Below, piece after piece: positions 24,351 through 35,404 of a stretch of DNA of 35,904 nucleotides. The notes below the pieces were generated by a model. The model was not told the DNA's origin. It saw only the letters and a list, made by a program, of their open reading frames with translations, and searched no databases. Source of the stretch: Microcoleus sp. MP8IB2.171 (GTDB lineage: Bacteria > Cyanobacteriota > Cyanobacteriia > Cyanobacteriales > Microcoleaceae); NCBI GenBank assembly GCA_030248405.1, contig JARCMA010000429.1, positions 1 through 35,904 of the forward strand. The letters are read 5' to 3'. The translations under genes were made by a program, and so were the position numbers. Numbering within the stretch: the first letter of the stretch is position 1; each line of letters starts with the position of its first letter.

Positions 24351-24604
24351 TTTGGATGCTCCCAGTTAAGATAAGTAGCGTTTTACTAATTCAAATTTTG
24401 ATATGTATTTCTAGATTAACGCAGTTATTCAAACGCAGGGCTAATACTGGCGGCATATTGGGCAATCTGTCTGCGGTAGGATATACAACAGCTTATCTTA
24501 GCTCAACTTTAATTATTAGGACAAAAAGTGCGATTCGCTTACGCGATAGCTTCGCTTCACGTGCAGATTGCCGTAGGCATATCGAGCCTCCCGCTTCTGA
24601 ATGG

Positions 24605-24610
24605 TATAAT
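24605..24610 (+). promoter_or_regulatory. Putative -10 box of the DUF29 operon (mirror)
   Basis: TATAAT, 25 bp before the ATG at 24636. Mirror of 11295-11300. Confidence 0.4.
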
Positions 24611-24635
24611 TTACTTACAAGTGGTGGCGATAATT

Positions 24636-25157
24636 ATGACTCAAGAACTCATCGATTTAAGAAAAAGCATTATGGAAGGACGCTACACCGATGCTTTAGT
24701 AATAGTGGATGAATTAGAAGGAATGAGCAAACAGGCAATTCTGCGTAATATTCAATCCTATTTAAGGATTTTGTTAATTCACTTGATTAAGAATCAAGTT
24801 GAGCAACGATTAACCAGTTCGTGGGCTGCTTCTATTCGTAATCCACTTGTGGAAATTAAAAAACTGAATCTCAAGGAAAATAAAACATCCCACCACATCA
24901 ATTCGGATGAATGGTATACTTGGCTCGAAGAGGAAATCGAGTCAGCAATTCGCGACGCGAGTTCGGAAGTGCTGGATGGGATATATAATGAGTTTCAACT
25001 TACTGAAATAGTGGATAGAACCCAGGTAATTCAGAACGCTGACAAATTGTTGACTCTGACATATTACCATTCGGCTAAGGATTTACCCGCAGTGGTAGCT
25101 GAAAATTTAACTCAGTTACCTGGCGGGGAAGATTGGAAATTGAATCGGCAAAAATAA
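24636..25157 (+). CDS. DUF29 protein copy C (mirror copy)
   Basis: Mirror of 10748-11269, 173 residues from MTQELIDLRKS. The track start at 24528 adds 36 residues not shared with the paralogues. Confidence 0.85.
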   Translation: MTQELIDLRKSIMEGRYTDALVIVDELEGMSKQAILRNIQSYLRILLIHLIKNQVEQRLTSSWAASIRNPLVEIKKLNLKENKTSHHINSDEWYTWLEEEIESAIRDASSEVLDGIYNEFQLTEIVDRTQVIQNADKLLTLTYYHSAKDLPAVVAENLTQLPGGEDWKLNRQK

Positions 25158-25182
25158 TAGTGAAATAAACAGTGCGAAACTT

Positions 25183-25698
25183 ATGACTCAAGAACTAATC
25201 GATTTAAGAAAAAGCATTTTGGAGGGACGTTACGCAGATGCTTTAGTAATTGTGGATGAATTAGAGGGAATGAGTAAACAGGCAATTTTACGTCAGATCA
25301 AATCCTTCTTGAGAGTTTTGGTGATTCATTTGATTAAAAATCAAGTAGAGAGGCGATTAACTGGTTCGTGGGCTAATTCAATTCGCTTTTCCATTCGAGA
25401 AATTAAAGAACTGAATCTTAAGGATAATAAAACATCCTATTACATTAAGCTAGATGAATGGGAGAGTATGCTAGAAGAAGAAATTATTGAAGATGCGATC
25501 GCTTTAGCAAGTGAAGAAGTATTGAATGGAGCATACAGCCAATTACAACTTTCAGAAATAGTCGATCGAACTCAAATAATCCATATTTCTCAGAAATTAT
25601 TAGCCTTAACATATTCCCATTCAGCCAAGAAATTACCCACATTTTTAGCGGACAATTTAATTCAGTTACCAGGTGGTCAAGATTGGATAAATAGGTGA
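25183..25698 (+). CDS. DUF29 protein copy B (mirror copy)
   Basis: Mirror of 10207-10722, 171 residues, middle gene of the array. Confidence 0.85.
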   Translation: MTQELIDLRKSILEGRYADALVIVDELEGMSKQAILRQIKSFLRVLVIHLIKNQVERRLTGSWANSIRFSIREIKELNLKDNKTSYYIKLDEWESMLEEEIIEDAIALASEEVLNGAYSQLQLSEIVDRTQIIHISQKLLALTYSHSAKKLPTFLADNLIQLPGGQDWINR

Positions 25699-25731
25699 AA
25701 ATAAGATAGCCAAGGAGGAATCACAAAAGTT

Positions 25732-26250
25732 ATGACTCAAGAACTAATCGATTTAAGAAAAAGCATTTTGGAGGGACGTTACGCAGATGCTTTGACAATA
25801 GTTGATGAATTAGAGGGAATGAGTAAACAGGCGATACTGCGAAATATCCAATCTTATCTCAAAATCTTGTTAATTCACTTGATTAAAAACCAACTTGAGC
25901 AACGATTAACTAATTCATGGGCTAATTCAATTCGCAATTCAGTTAGAGAAATTAAGAAGCTGAATTTGCAAGATAACAAAACGTCTTACTATGTTAAGAT
26001 AGATGAGTGGGAATCAATGCTTGACGATGAATTTGAGGAAGCAATTCGCGACGCGAGTGAGGAAGTGTTGAATGGTGCTTACAGTCCATTTCAACTTGCT
26101 GAAATGGTAGATAGAAGTTTGGTAATTAGTCAGTCTCAAAGCTTGATGAAATTGATGTATAATTATTCGATTAAGCAGTTACCTGGAGTTATTGATGATT
26201 ATTTGACTCAGCTTCCGGGTGGGGAAGATTGGAAAGCTGGGAGACGATGA
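25732..26250 (+). CDS. DUF29 protein copy A (mirror copy)
   Basis: Mirror of 9655-10173, 172 residues. AAGGAGGAA precedes the ATG by 11 bp. Confidence 0.85.
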   Translation: MTQELIDLRKSILEGRYADALTIVDELEGMSKQAILRNIQSYLKILLIHLIKNQLEQRLTNSWANSIRNSVREIKKLNLQDNKTSYYVKIDEWESMLDDEFEEAIRDASEEVLNGAYSPFQLAEMVDRSLVISQSQSLMKLMYNYSIKQLPGVIDDYLTQLPGGEDWKAGRR

Positions 26251-26449
26251 TACGACTCTTGACAGTAGGGGCGTTCGCGTAGCGTGCCGGAGGCATTAGC
26301 ATTCGGGTAGTAAATCTTCGGTTTTAACCAATAAATTATATGCCGGAATGCTTCGCCCCTACCCAGATTTATGGCTTAACCGCCTTGGCGGTTGCTATAC
26401 TACAATTTGCATGATTTTTCGTTTATATAGCCATTATATCTGCTAACAG

Positions 26450-26504
26450 ACCCGCCTGGGAATCAATTCCCAGGCTAATAGCGAAAGTCCTCTGAAGAGG
26501 ACTG
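26450..26504 (+). repeat. Two-hairpin element copy B (mirror)
   Basis: Mirror of 9401-9455. On this strand the order is GCCTGGGAA stem, TAATAGCGAA linker, AGTCCTCT stem. Confidence 0.8.
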
Positions 26505-26724
26505 AATATTTCTATTTGGAGTTTAGACTATTAGACTTAAGAAACCGGGTTTTTTAGCAAAGATTTCGGTTTTGGGGTAGGGTTAATTGCGAAAAACCCG
26601 GTTTCTGACTTTGGGCAAGATTTGGATATTTTTAACCACAGATGAACACAGATGAACACAGATGTGGATGTAGATTTTTTGCTATGCAGATGATGACTGT
26701 TTTTGATTGGTTTTTGGGATAGTC

Positions 26725-26781
26725 TTTCAGTCCACTTTAGTGGACTTTCGCTATTAGCCTGCGAATTGATTCGCAGGCGGG
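26725..26781 (-). repeat. Two-hairpin element copy A (mirror)
   Basis: Mirror of 9124-9180, with GCCTGCGAA and AGTCCACT stems. Confidence 0.8.
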
Positions 26782-26914
26782 TGAATGCGTTGGTGCAAGA
26801 TCTCAATAATTGGTATTAGAAAAGCGAAACCTATCGCATTTGTTGGGTTTCGTACCTCAACTAAGCGGACAAAATCGCGCCCCATTGCCAACCTCAACGA
26901 AGGGTAGTGCAATC

Positions 26915-28015
26915 TTATCGAATTATCATATATATCTGATACGCCAACCATCCTAAACCCAGTCCTAACCAAGAAGTTCCAAGCAAGATTAGAAATGTGT
27001 GAAACTTGCTGAAGGACTTGAGTAACTCTTCCGAAGCAAAACCAAAACCAAAAGCAAAACCAAAACCAAAAGCAAAAGCCCAAGCCAAAGCAGAAGGTGC
27101 TGAAAAGAAACCTAAAACTGCATAGATTAACAACCATCTTGTTAGCCAAACCCAAGGAATACTTATTTGTTTCTTCGGCGGTAAACTAACCTCGACAGTG
27201 CGATTCGCCACTTCCAACAACTTCAACCATTCCCGCATCGACTGAGGACGGTTTTTCGCCTCCAACTTCATCCCCTTGAGAATCGCCCGATTTAACTCAG
27301 CGCTAATATCAGCGTGTTGCTTAGGTGGAACTAATCGCACCTTCCTCCGCTTACGTTTTGACGAAGGTGTTGGACGTTGACCAGTGACAACATAATATAG
27401 AGAAGCAGCCAAACTGTACACATCAACAGTTGGTTCCCGATAGCCCATCCTCTGTTCGTAAGGGGCAAAAACTGGATGGGCAAAAAACCTTGAACTAACA
27501 GTAGTAGGGAAAATTTCCCCAGCAATGCCAAAATCAATCAAAATTGCTTTACCATCTCTCTGTACCATAATATTGCCTGGGTGAGCATCCCTATGCACCA
27601 GTCTCGCTTGATGTACCACCGTCAAAGCTTCCCCAATTTGTCGCACGTACTCCACCGCTTCTGTGGGAGGTAACGCCCCTCGCCGCTGCACCAAATTAAA
27701 CAAACTCTCCCCTGCTACAAAATCCATTACCAGGCAGTATATCCCCCCCTCTTCAAACAAATCCCTGACGCGCACGATATTGGGATGCTTCTGTTCAGAG
27801 AGTTTTTCCAGTCGCCGCCCTTCCTCCACGAATCGCCGCAAATATTTCGGGTATTCGGGGTCATTTTTCAGCCTTTCGTTGGGCGTTTTAATCACCATTA
27901 GCTGTTGCAGCAGCGTGTGTCGTGCTTGATAAGTAATCCCGAAACCGCCTTCTCCCAGGATTTTCTCGATAATATACTTATCATTCTGCAACCGCTGACC
28001 TGCTGCCCAAACCAT
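26915..28015 (-). CDS. Membrane-anchored Ser/Thr protein kinase (mirror copy)
   Basis: Mirror of 7890-8990. Complete kinase motifs (GEGGFGITY, HRDAHPGN, IDFG) and a low-complexity membrane tail. An alternative GTG start lies at 28033. Confidence 0.89.
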   Translation of the reverse strand: MVWAAGQRLQNDKYIIEKILGEGGFGITYQARHTLLQQLMVIKTPNERLKNDPEYPKYLRRFVEEGRRLEKLSEQKHPNIVRVRDLFEEGGIYCLVMDFVAGESLFNLVQRRGALPPTEAVEYVRQIGEALTVVHQARLVHRDAHPGNIMVQRDGKAILIDFGIAGEIFPTTVSSRFFAHPVFAPYEQRMGYREPTVDVYSLAASLYYVVTGQRPTPSSKRKRRKVRLVPPKQHADISAELNRAILKGMKLEAKNRPQSMREWLKLLEVANRTVEVSLPPKKQISIPWVWLTRWLLIYAVLGFFSAPSALAWAFAFGFGFAFGFGFASEELLKSFSKFHTFLILLGTSWLGLGLGWLAYQIYMIIR

Positions 28016-28087
28016 GTCGCGCTTTCCAGACACTTTGGTTTATTGTGACACAGGATGAGAAAATTGTAGTAACGCACCACTTAATAG

Positions 28088-28257
28088 TGTTCAGATAAGC
28101 ACCAGAATAGAAACCCGGTTTTTTGAACAATACCCTCGCCATTTCTTTGTAGGTTGGGTTGAGTGAAGCGAAACCCAACGAATTTGCCCTAGTTTCGTTC
28201 CTCAACCCAACCTACGAATCTGTTCGGATAAGCACCAGAATAGAAACCCGGTTTTTT
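28088..28257. repeat. Inverted-repeat element with 37-bp direct repeats (mirror)
   Basis: Mirror of 7648-7817. Confidence 0.75.
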
Positions 28258-28274
28258 CAAAAAACCGGGTTTCT
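28242..28274. terminator. AGAAACCCGG hairpin (mirror)
   Basis: Mirror of 7631-7663, just after the Rpn-like stop codon. Confidence 0.5.
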
Positions 28275-28290
28275 AACCTCACACTGATGG

Positions 28291-29190
28291 TCAAATTTCA
28301 CTTACTCCATAAATTTGCCGCACCTCTTCCAAACTATTTGCCGTCTTGAGTCTTTCCTGAATTGCCTTCAATACATCCACATCCGAAATCTGAGATATTT
28401 CTGGCAATAGCTGTAATCCCTCACTACCGAATTTTAGCTCCAAACCAAATTCAATAGCTGACAAGATTCCTTGTTGTAAACCTTGTTGTAAACCTTGTTG
28501 TAAACCTTGTTGTAAACCTCGTTGTTCTCCTTCCCTCCAAATCTCTTGATACCAAGGCGATTCTCGTAAAACAGCCATATCCCACCTCATAATTTGCTGG
28601 ACTAAACGAGTTTCCAATACAAAGGTAGCAAAAAAAGCTAACAGGTTTTCCAACTCATTCAACTGTTCATCAGCACGTAAAAGTTGGACTGCTTGCTGCA
28701 CTACTGCTTCCTCACCACCACCTCTCAGCACTGGTACAAAGGGAAGCAAAGATGTTAACTGTTGTTGAAAAACTGTTTGGGCATCTACTTCCCAGAGATT
28801 AATTACGCGATACTCCTGAGTTGCTCTTAATCCGAAAACCTGCGATTCATAGCCTCTAGCTATAACCACTCCCGGTGTTGGTTGCAAAATATTAATCAGT
28901 ACCGGGTAGACTGGCAAGTTGTATCGCTCTTCTGCTAGTGCTGCGTAAGCTCGCATTCGTAAAGGCATCCGATTATTATAGCGCAATTGTATCTCGTTCA
29001 GCACTAAAAACTCGCCGATTTGTGGACTGTAGGCTTTTACTATTACATCTCCCTCCCGACTAATCCATTGGAACTCAGAGGTAAGAATATCTCGCGCCGT
29101 TATATTGGGGGACTGCGTTACCCATTTCACCCAAGCATCGGGTGCTAAACTAATTAAACTTTTGCTACCGATATCTGCTGATTTAGTCAT
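28291..29190 (-). CDS. Rpn-family nuclease-like protein (mirror copy)
   Basis: Mirror of 6715-7614, identical 299 residues including the LQQG array, with its start inside the heptamer repeat (29186-29213). Confidence 0.76.
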   Translation of the reverse strand: MTKSADIGSKSLISLAPDAWVKWVTQSPNITARDILTSEFQWISREGDVIVKAYSPQIGEFLVLNEIQLRYNNRMPLRMRAYAALAEERYNLPVYPVLINILQPTPGVVIARGYESQVFGLRATQEYRVINLWEVDAQTVFQQQLTSLLPFVPVLRGGGEEAVVQQAVQLLRADEQLNELENLLAFFATFVLETRLVQQIMRWDMAVLRESPWYQEIWREGEQRGLQQGLQQGLQQGLQQGILSAIEFGLELKFGSEGLQLLPEISQISDVDVLKAIQERLKTANSLEEVRQIYGVSEI

Positions 29191-29213
29191 TGGTCATTGG
29201 TCATTGGTCATTG
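29186..29213. repeat. Heptamer array with start codon (mirror)
   Basis: Mirror of 6692-6719, seen here as (GTCATTG)x4. Confidence 0.85.
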
Positions 29214-29231
29214 CTTAGTAGGTTCAGTGAG

Positions 29232-29363
29232 TAACTCAAGTTGCTAGTCATAAGATTGAGGCTCTTTGTATGCAGTAGGTATGTTGTTGAGCTTTAGCGC
29301 TAAAGCGCAACAACGTACCCATTCCGAGCAAGACCTGATGCAAGTAACTAGCAATTTGAGTTA
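29232..29363. repeat. MITE-like element, hairpin family copy 2 (mirror)
   Basis: Mirror of 6542-6673, with 19-bp terminal inverted repeats. Confidence 0.7.
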
Positions 29364-29468
29364 AGTAAAGAAACCTAACCTACAATATACCGCCCCTTTT
29401 GTTGTGGGGTAGGTTCTCGTAGCCCGCCCCACACCCCATAGCAGGCAAGATGCCTGCTCCACAAGAGA

Positions 29469-30710
29469 TTAAGTCGTATACTCGGCGTTAATTTTCACGT
29501 AGTCGTAAGTCAAATCGCATCCCCAAGCTTTACCAAAACCACCTCCATTGCCAATACTTACTGAAATTAAAACGGTATCTTCTTTCAAATAAGCACCAGA
29601 TGCTGCTGTTTTCAAGTATGCACTAGCAGCAGATCGATCGAATGCTAAAGGTTGTCCGTTTTCCATTAGTAAGAAATTACCTAACCTGATTTGCAAATTT
29701 TCTTGATCGAAGGCGACACCAGCACGTCCAGCTGCTGCTGCAATTCTTCCCCAGTTGGGGTCGCGACCGAAAATAGCTGATTTAACTAGAGATGAACCGG
29801 CGATCGTTTTGGCAACTTGACGCGCCGCTTTGTCATCAGTTGCGCCAGAAACTACTACTTCAACGAGACAGGTGGCACCTTCGCCGTCCCGTGCGATCGC
29901 TTTTGCCAAATGCTGACAAACTGCTGTTAACATGGCCTCCAACTTTTCTGCTTCTGGGCCTATTTCGGTAATCGCGGGTGTGCGAGATTGTCCGTTAGCT
30001 AAAGCAATTAAGGTGTCGTTGGTACTGGTATCGCCGTCAACAGTAATTTGATTGAAGCTTTTATCGGCGGCGCGACTCAACATTTGTTGCCACAGGGAAG
30101 GAGAAACCGCTGCATCGCAGGTAACAAAAGATAGCATTGTCGCCATGTTGGGATGAATCATACCCGAACCTTTGGCAATTCCCCCGATTCGGACTGGACG
30201 ATCGTGCATGATTGTTTCTAGGGCGATCGATTTTGGCACTAAATCTGTGGTGATAATCGCCTTTGCAGCTGAATCGCCTCCGGTTTCCGATAAGGCGGCG
30301 ACGAGTTCAGGAATTCCTGCTTTCAGCACATCCATCTTAATCCGCTGACCGATGACGCCAGTAGATGCTAGCAAGATAGAGTCTGAGGGAATATTCAGTA
30401 TTTGAGCTAAATTTTGGGCGCATTCGATCGCATCAATCCAACCTTGGGAACCTGTAGCAGCATTAGCTTGTCCAGCGTTGCAGAGAATAGCGCTGGCACC
30501 TGGTTTAGATTGCAGCCGCTGACGGCAGTAATCCACAGGGGCGGCACGTACAACAGAGGTGGTGAATACTCCAGCTGCGATCGCCTCCACATCCGACACA
30601 ATCAAAGCTAAATCCGGTAATCCCGAAGCTTTCAGTCCAGCCGTAATCCCCGCCGCACGATACCCCCTGGGTGCTGTCACGCTACCGCTGATTTCCTGCC
30701 ATTCTGTCAT
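29469..30710 (-). CDS. argJ: Bifunctional ornithine/glutamate acetyltransferase ArgJ (mirror copy)
   Basis: Mirror of 5195-6436, identical protein with self-cleavage Thr191. The start at 30710 has GGAGG upstream; the track start at 30752 is less likely. Confidence 0.93.
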   Translation of the reverse strand: MTEWQEISGSVTAPRGYRAAGITAGLKASGLPDLALIVSDVEAIAAGVFTTSVVRAAPVDYCRQRLQSKPGASAILCNAGQANAATGSQGWIDAIECAQNLAQILNIPSDSILLASTGVIGQRIKMDVLKAGIPELVAALSETGGDSAAKAIITTDLVPKSIALETIMHDRPVRIGGIAKGSGMIHPNMATMLSFVTCDAAVSPSLWQQMLSRAADKSFNQITVDGDTSTNDTLIALANGQSRTPAITEIGPEAEKLEAMLTAVCQHLAKAIARDGEGATCLVEVVVSGATDDKAARQVAKTIAGSSLVKSAIFGRDPNWGRIAAAAGRAGVAFDQENLQIRLGNFLLMENGQPLAFDRSAASAYLKTAASGAYLKEDTVLISVSIGNGGGFGKAWGCDLTYDYVKINAEYTT

Positions 30711-31103
30711 AACTTTCCCCTCCAGCCTTTTGCTTGTCTGAGAGCGGATCATACCATTTTAGATTTTAAATTAAAGATTTTAGATTTTAGATTAAAGAAT
30801 TGAAGAAACTCTTGCTGCGAGGGATTTTCAGTCAAGTCAACCCATGTTTGTCTAATATCGCTTCCGTTTACATACTCCCCCTAAGACCGCTCCATTCTTT
30901 ACTTTTGACTTTTGACTTTTGACTTTTGACTTCCGCGTAGCGGCACTAGCTCCTCAAAAAAAAAGGGGAGTCGCTTGGATGGACGACTCTCCCGATCATC
31001 AGGGTGCATCTACATACACGATTATAAATGGTTGGGGGTGAGGGGTGATACCCCTTATTGTATTTTTTTGGTGAAGTCTGGCCGCTTTTTGTTAAAGTTG
31101 AGA
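30711..31103. other. argJ-gatB intergenic region (mirror)
   Basis: Mirror of 4802-5194. Heptamer array (30903-30930), gatB terminator (30956-30994) and candidate small RNA on the minus strand. Confidence 0.7.
30956..30994 (-). terminator. gatB terminator (mirror)
   Basis: Mirror of 4911-4949; the nine T's appear here as an A-run at 30956-30964. Confidence 0.8.
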
Positions 31104-32588
31104 CTAAGATTTCAACTTTTGGGCCAGCAGTTGGTTGGTCAGCTGGGGATCGGCTCGACCAGATGTTTTCTTCATCACCTGTCCGACAAAGAAGCCCAAC
31201 AGTTTGGTTTTGCCGTTGCGGTACTGTTCTAGCTCTTTGGGATTTGCCGCCAAGATTTCATCGATGATGGTTTCTAGAGCTACAGTATCCGAGATTTGGG
31301 TTAATCCCTTGCGATCGACCACTTCCTTAGCCGAACCACCACTAGAGAACAACTCCGGTAGAATATCTTTGGCAATCTTGCCGCTGATAGTGCCTGCTTC
31401 GATTAGGGAAATCAGTTCAGCTAAGGTGTCCGGTTTGAGGGCAATTTGGGCGATGCTAAGTTTTTCGTTGTTGAGGTAGGCGCTGATATCGCCCATCACC
31501 CAATTAGCCGCTTGCTTGGAATTGGCACCAGCGGCGACAACGGCTTCAAAATATTCGGACACGGAGCGATCGTCTGTCAGTACCCGCGCATCGTAGGCAG
31601 AAAGTCCCAATTCACTTTCATAGCGGTGTCGTTTCTGGGCCGGGAGTTCTGGCAGTTCCGACTTCCACTTCTGTAGCTGCGCGGATGTCACCTCAATGGG
31701 AGCTAAATCGGGTTCGGGGAAATAGCGGTAATCGCTGGAACCTTCCTTGATCCGCATACTGATAGTGCGTTGACTGCCTTCCTCCCACAGCCTAGTTTCT
31801 TGCACAATCCGCTCACCGGCTTCCAGTGCTGTGGTTTGCCGATCGATCTCGTAATCGATCGCCCTTTCAATAGCACTGAAGGAGTTCATATTCTTAATTT
31901 CTACCTTCGTGCCAAACTCTTTTCGTCCCACCGGACGCACGGAGATATTCACGTCGCAGCGCAGGGAACCTTCCTGCATATTGCCGTCGCTGACACCCAA
32001 ATAGCGCAGAATTCGGCGCAGTTCTTGGGCATATTCAGCAGCTTCTAGGGCCGATCGCATATCCGGTTCTGAGACAATTTCTACTAAAGCTACACCCGTG
32101 CGGTTGAAGTCTACCAGAGAGTAAGTGGAACCCGAAAGGCGGTCGCTACCCGCGTGAACCAACTTTCCCGCATCTTCCTCCATGTGCAGGCGAGTGATAC
32201 CAATCTTTTTGCGGGTAACTTTACCCGCTTCATCCACCAATTCAACTTCTAGCCAACCATGCTCGGCAATAGGCAGGTCGTACTGAGAAATTTGGTAATT
32301 TTTAGGCAAATCGGGATAAAAATACTGTTTGCGGTCAAATTTGCTATAGGGTGCAATCTCAGAGTTGAGGGCTATCCCAGCTTTGACGGCGTACTCCAGT
32401 ACCTTCTCATTGAGTACTGGCAACACTCCCGGCATACCCATGCAAATTGGGCAAACGTTCTGGTTTGGGCGACTGCCAAATTCGGTAGAACAATTGCAGA
32501 AAATCTTAGTGTCGGTACTAAGCTGACAGTGGGTTTCTAAACCGATCACGGCTTCGTACTGAGTTTTAACTGGTGCAGCGGTTGTCAT
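31104..32588 (-). CDS. gatB: Glu/Asp-tRNA amidotransferase subunit B (mirror copy)
   Basis: Mirror of 3317-4801, identical 494 residues with the CNC...CPIC zinc site. Confidence 0.94.
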   Translation of the reverse strand: MTTAAPVKTQYEAVIGLETHCQLSTDTKIFCNCSTEFGSRPNQNVCPICMGMPGVLPVLNEKVLEYAVKAGIALNSEIAPYSKFDRKQYFYPDLPKNYQISQYDLPIAEHGWLEVELVDEAGKVTRKKIGITRLHMEEDAGKLVHAGSDRLSGSTYSLVDFNRTGVALVEIVSEPDMRSALEAAEYAQELRRILRYLGVSDGNMQEGSLRCDVNISVRPVGRKEFGTKVEIKNMNSFSAIERAIDYEIDRQTTALEAGERIVQETRLWEEGSQRTISMRIKEGSSDYRYFPEPDLAPIEVTSAQLQKWKSELPELPAQKRHRYESELGLSAYDARVLTDDRSVSEYFEAVVAAGANSKQAANWVMGDISAYLNNEKLSIAQIALKPDTLAELISLIEAGTISGKIAKDILPELFSSGGSAKEVVDRKGLTQISDTVALETIIDEILAANPKELEQYRNGKTKLLGFFVGQVMKKTSGRADPQLTNQLLAQKLKS

Positions 32589-32946
32589 GAGCTAACAAAT
32601 TGAGGCATAACAATAATCAATCTGCTTCTATTTTAACTTTTTGCAGACAAGCTACAGATGTAGAGACGTTTCATGAAACGTCTCTACATCTGTAGTAACG
32701 TAAGTTGCTAGTTATAAGGTACGTTGTTGCGCTTTAGCGCTCAAAGAGCGCTAAAGCGCAACAACGTACCCATTATATGGAACCAACGTCTCTACACCAG
32801 AGGGTGTTCATTTGTAGCAGAAATAAATCCAAACTACATAACATAGTAGCTGGAACAAAGCAAGCCAAATTTCTGAAGAGTTTATTTAGTTGAGCGGTCT
32901 TTTCTGAATTATGCGATCGCAGCTTTCCCCCATCTTTGTTTACTGG
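32589..32946. repeat. Gene-free hairpin-repeat interval (mirror)
   Basis: Mirror of 2959-3316. Holds the 44-bp palindrome (32652-32695) and hairpin copy 1 (32718-32770). Confidence 0.75.
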
Positions 32947-33045
32947 TTACCTTTCCATTCCGTCGCAACCGCCTTTACAAGCATCAACCGTTATACTTCC
33001 AGCAACTATCTGGGTTAACTGATTTTCACAAGCAGGACATTTCAT
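32947..33045 (-). pseudogene. Truncated zinc-ribbon ORF (mirror copy)
   Basis: Mirror of 2860-2958, 32 codons with CPAC and CKGGC, overlapping the vanZ-like stop. Confidence 0.63.
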
Positions 33046-33455
33046 AGTTTTTCCTCACCTAGTGACTTTTGCAATTTTACTCGTTCTGCTAATAAATAAA
33101 AGATCGCGATGCCCACCCAGTCAGCTGCTAGATCGTAAAAACTAGCACTTCGGTTGGGTGAAAGTGTCTGGAGCAGCTCATCAGCTATACAACTAATTGC
33201 CACTAGAAGTGGAGCCAGCGGTATTGAAATAGACCAGACAGAAATTTTTCGTTTGCTTAGGGCTAGATGACCGAAGAAGGCTGCCATACCTAACAATATA
33301 AAATGGCCTATTGTATCGTAATAAGGGATGGTGGAGGATTTAACAGGGAGAACTTTCAAGTATGCTGAGATAGATATTGTGATTAAAAGAGCAAAGTAGA
33401 ACCAAAAAGCAAAAATCCAGCCTTTCTTTGAGGATTTCAACCAGGAAAAGTTCAT
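33042..33455 (-). CDS. VanZ-family membrane protein (mirror copy)
   Basis: Mirror of 2450-2863, identical 137 residues with four predicted helices. Confidence 0.82.
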   Translation of the reverse strand: MNFSWLKSSKKGWIFAFWFYFALLITISISAYLKVLPVKSSTIPYYDTIGHFILLGMAAFFGHLALSKRKISVWSISIPLAPLLVAISCIADELLQTLSPNRSASFYDLAADWVGIAIFYLLAERVKLQKSLGEEKL

Positions 33456-33571
33456 ATTTGTTGAGTCTGCTTATAAGTTACCTACAGCTACAAAAACAAA
33501 TAAGATGATTCCTGAAATTCTGGCTCTTTCGGAGTTGTGATGTTTTTGTTCAAAAAATCACATTTTCATGT

Positions 33572-33633
33572 TTCTGCCCCTCTACTCCTCTGCCCCCCTG
33601 CCCCTCTGCTCCTCTGCCCCTCTGCTCTTCTCT
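33572..33633. repeat. G/A-rich short tandem repeat (mirror)
   Basis: Mirror of 2272-2333, seen as CCTCTGCCCC units. Confidence 0.8.
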
Positions 33634-33637
33634 TTCC

Positions 33638-35404
33638 CTAGCCCCTAGCTATAGCTTTCTTGCCCACGAGTAGATAAACGGTCATGTCTCCTTTGCCTTT
33701 TACCTGGATTACACCCCGGTTTTCAAAATCGAACTTGTCCTTTAAACACTTGTAAGTTGCTTCTGTCATTTGAATACAGCCTGCCACACCATGAGATTCC
33801 ATGCGGCTAGCAGTGTTAACCGTGTCACCCCACAAATCGTAGATAAACTTTTTGATACCTATGACTCCGGCGACAACAGGCCCTGTGTTGATGCCAATTC
33901 GGATACTGAAATCTACATTATTTGCCATGTTAAATTCCTTGATTGCCTCCTGCATATCAAGAGCCATTTCGGCGACGGCGGCGGCGTGATCGGGCCGTGG
34001 GTTGGGCAAACCTCCAACCACCATATAAGCATCGCCAATTGTTTTAATTTTTTCCAACCCATGCAGTTCAACCAGTCGGTCAAATGCGGAAAATATTTGG
34101 TTAAGTAAGCTCACCAGTTCTACCGGAGATGTACGCGCTGCCAGTTTGGTAAAGCCAACGATGTCAGCAAATAGAACAGTGGCTTCGGGGAAGCTATCGG
34201 CAATGATAGATTCTTCTTTTTTCAACCGCTCTGCAATTGCTGATGGCAAGATATTTAGCAGTAGGTGTTCTGCTTTTTCTTGTTCGGATTTGAGTTGTTT
34301 TAAAGAATATTCTAATGTTTCTAGCATCCAGTTAATGGTTCCTCCAAGACTGGACAATTCATCTTCTCCAGCACTGGATACGCGCAAGGAAAGATCGCCG
34401 CTTGCACCAATGCTTTTGACTCCATTACTGAGACTAGCCAACCGCGACAAAACCATCTTTTCTAATAGCAATAGATTGCCGATTCCAAACACAAACCCGG
34501 CTCCAATGAGTGAGAAGAGGAGATAAATTAGGCTAGCTTTTCCTTGGTTGTAAATAAGTCTTGGAAATTTAACTTCCATTAGTAAAGCTGGTTTGCCGTA
34601 GATATCCTTCAATATGGTATAACCTGCGATCGCATTTTCATCTAGCGGTCGGACGAGAATCTCCCCATTTTGGATTTGGGATTTGGGATTTGGGATTTCT
34701 CCCACCACCTCTTGCTTCTCTTTTTCTGCCAAGGCGGTACTCATTGCCTGTAAGTTGGGAGGTAGCTGTACATTATTTAAAGGATGGATAGTTATAGATA
34801 ACTGAGTCAGAGTGGCTAAACGCTTGATTTCGTCAGCGTTTAAGTAGCGTCCCATGACCAGCGTGCCGCGAATTGGGCCGTTGAATTTGTTGGTGACGAT
34901 CGGATGAGAGGCAATCAGCAATGGCCCTTCTGGTACTATAACGATTCCCTCATGACTGGTTTTTGGTGTAGCGTGTTGCACTAAAAGGCTGCTAGCCGTC
35001 AAATGCTGTTGCAGTCCCTTTGATACGGGAATCCCTTTCTGATACTTGAAATCGAAGCCTTTGCTGAGGACTGTTCGACGGTCAGAGTCGATTAATACGG
35101 TTGTGTTGAGCCTAAAATCTAAGAAAGTCTGATTAGAAAGATTCGTTTTGAGATAGCGTTTGTCGGTATCCACCATGAAGTTGTAGGTGTCGTCCCAAGC
35201 ACCTAACTGGCGAACCAAGACGCTCAAGTTGCTAACATCCTCATCTAAGGCATCTAAGGCGCGTTTCACTCCCTGAGTAGTATAATCTACCTCCAAGTCT
35301 TGGGTATGCTTCATGAGATGGATGTATGCGGTAGCATACAAAACCCCAACTAGCCCTACGAGGCTTAGACCAATAACCAGCAGTGTCTTTTGACGCAGTT
35401 TCAT
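33638..35404 (-). CDS. CHASE4-HAMP adenylate cyclase (mirror copy)
   Basis: Mirror of 501-2267, identical 588 residues with all catalytic residues (Asp414, Lys454, Asp458, Asp523, Asn530, Arg534). Confidence 0.9.
   Translation of the reverse strand: MKLRQKTLLVIGLSLVGLVGVLYATAYIHLMKHTQDLEVDYTTQGVKRALDALDEDVSNLSVLVRQLGAWDDTYNFMVDTDKRYLKTNLSNQTFLDFRLNTTVLIDSDRRTVLSKGFDFKYQKGIPVSKGLQQHLTASSLLVQHATPKTSHEGIVIVPEGPLLIASHPIVTNKFNGPIRGTLVMGRYLNADEIKRLATLTQLSITIHPLNNVQLPPNLQAMSTALAEKEKQEVVGEIPNPKSQIQNGEILVRPLDENAIAGYTILKDIYGKPALLMEVKFPRLIYNQGKASLIYLLFSLIGAGFVFGIGNLLLLEKMVLSRLASLSNGVKSIGASGDLSLRVSSAGEDELSSLGGTINWMLETLEYSLKQLKSEQEKAEHLLLNILPSAIAERLKKEESIIADSFPEATVLFADIVGFTKLAARTSPVELVSLLNQIFSAFDRLVELHGLEKIKTIGDAYMVVGGLPNPRPDHAAAVAEMALDMQEAIKEFNMANNVDFSIRIGINTGPVVAGVIGIKKFIYDLWGDTVNTASRMESHGVAGCIQMTEATYKCLKDKFDFENRGVIQVKGKGDMTVYLLVGKKAIARG

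Larger units (their letters stand above)
26251..26914. repeat. Gene-free repeat island (mirror)
   Basis: Mirror of 8991-9654. It holds the GTAGGGGC inverted repeat (26265-26362), two-hairpin copies at 26450-26504 (+) and 26725-26781 (-), and the AGAAACCGGG inverted repeat (26540-26606). No gene is seen. Confidence 0.85.
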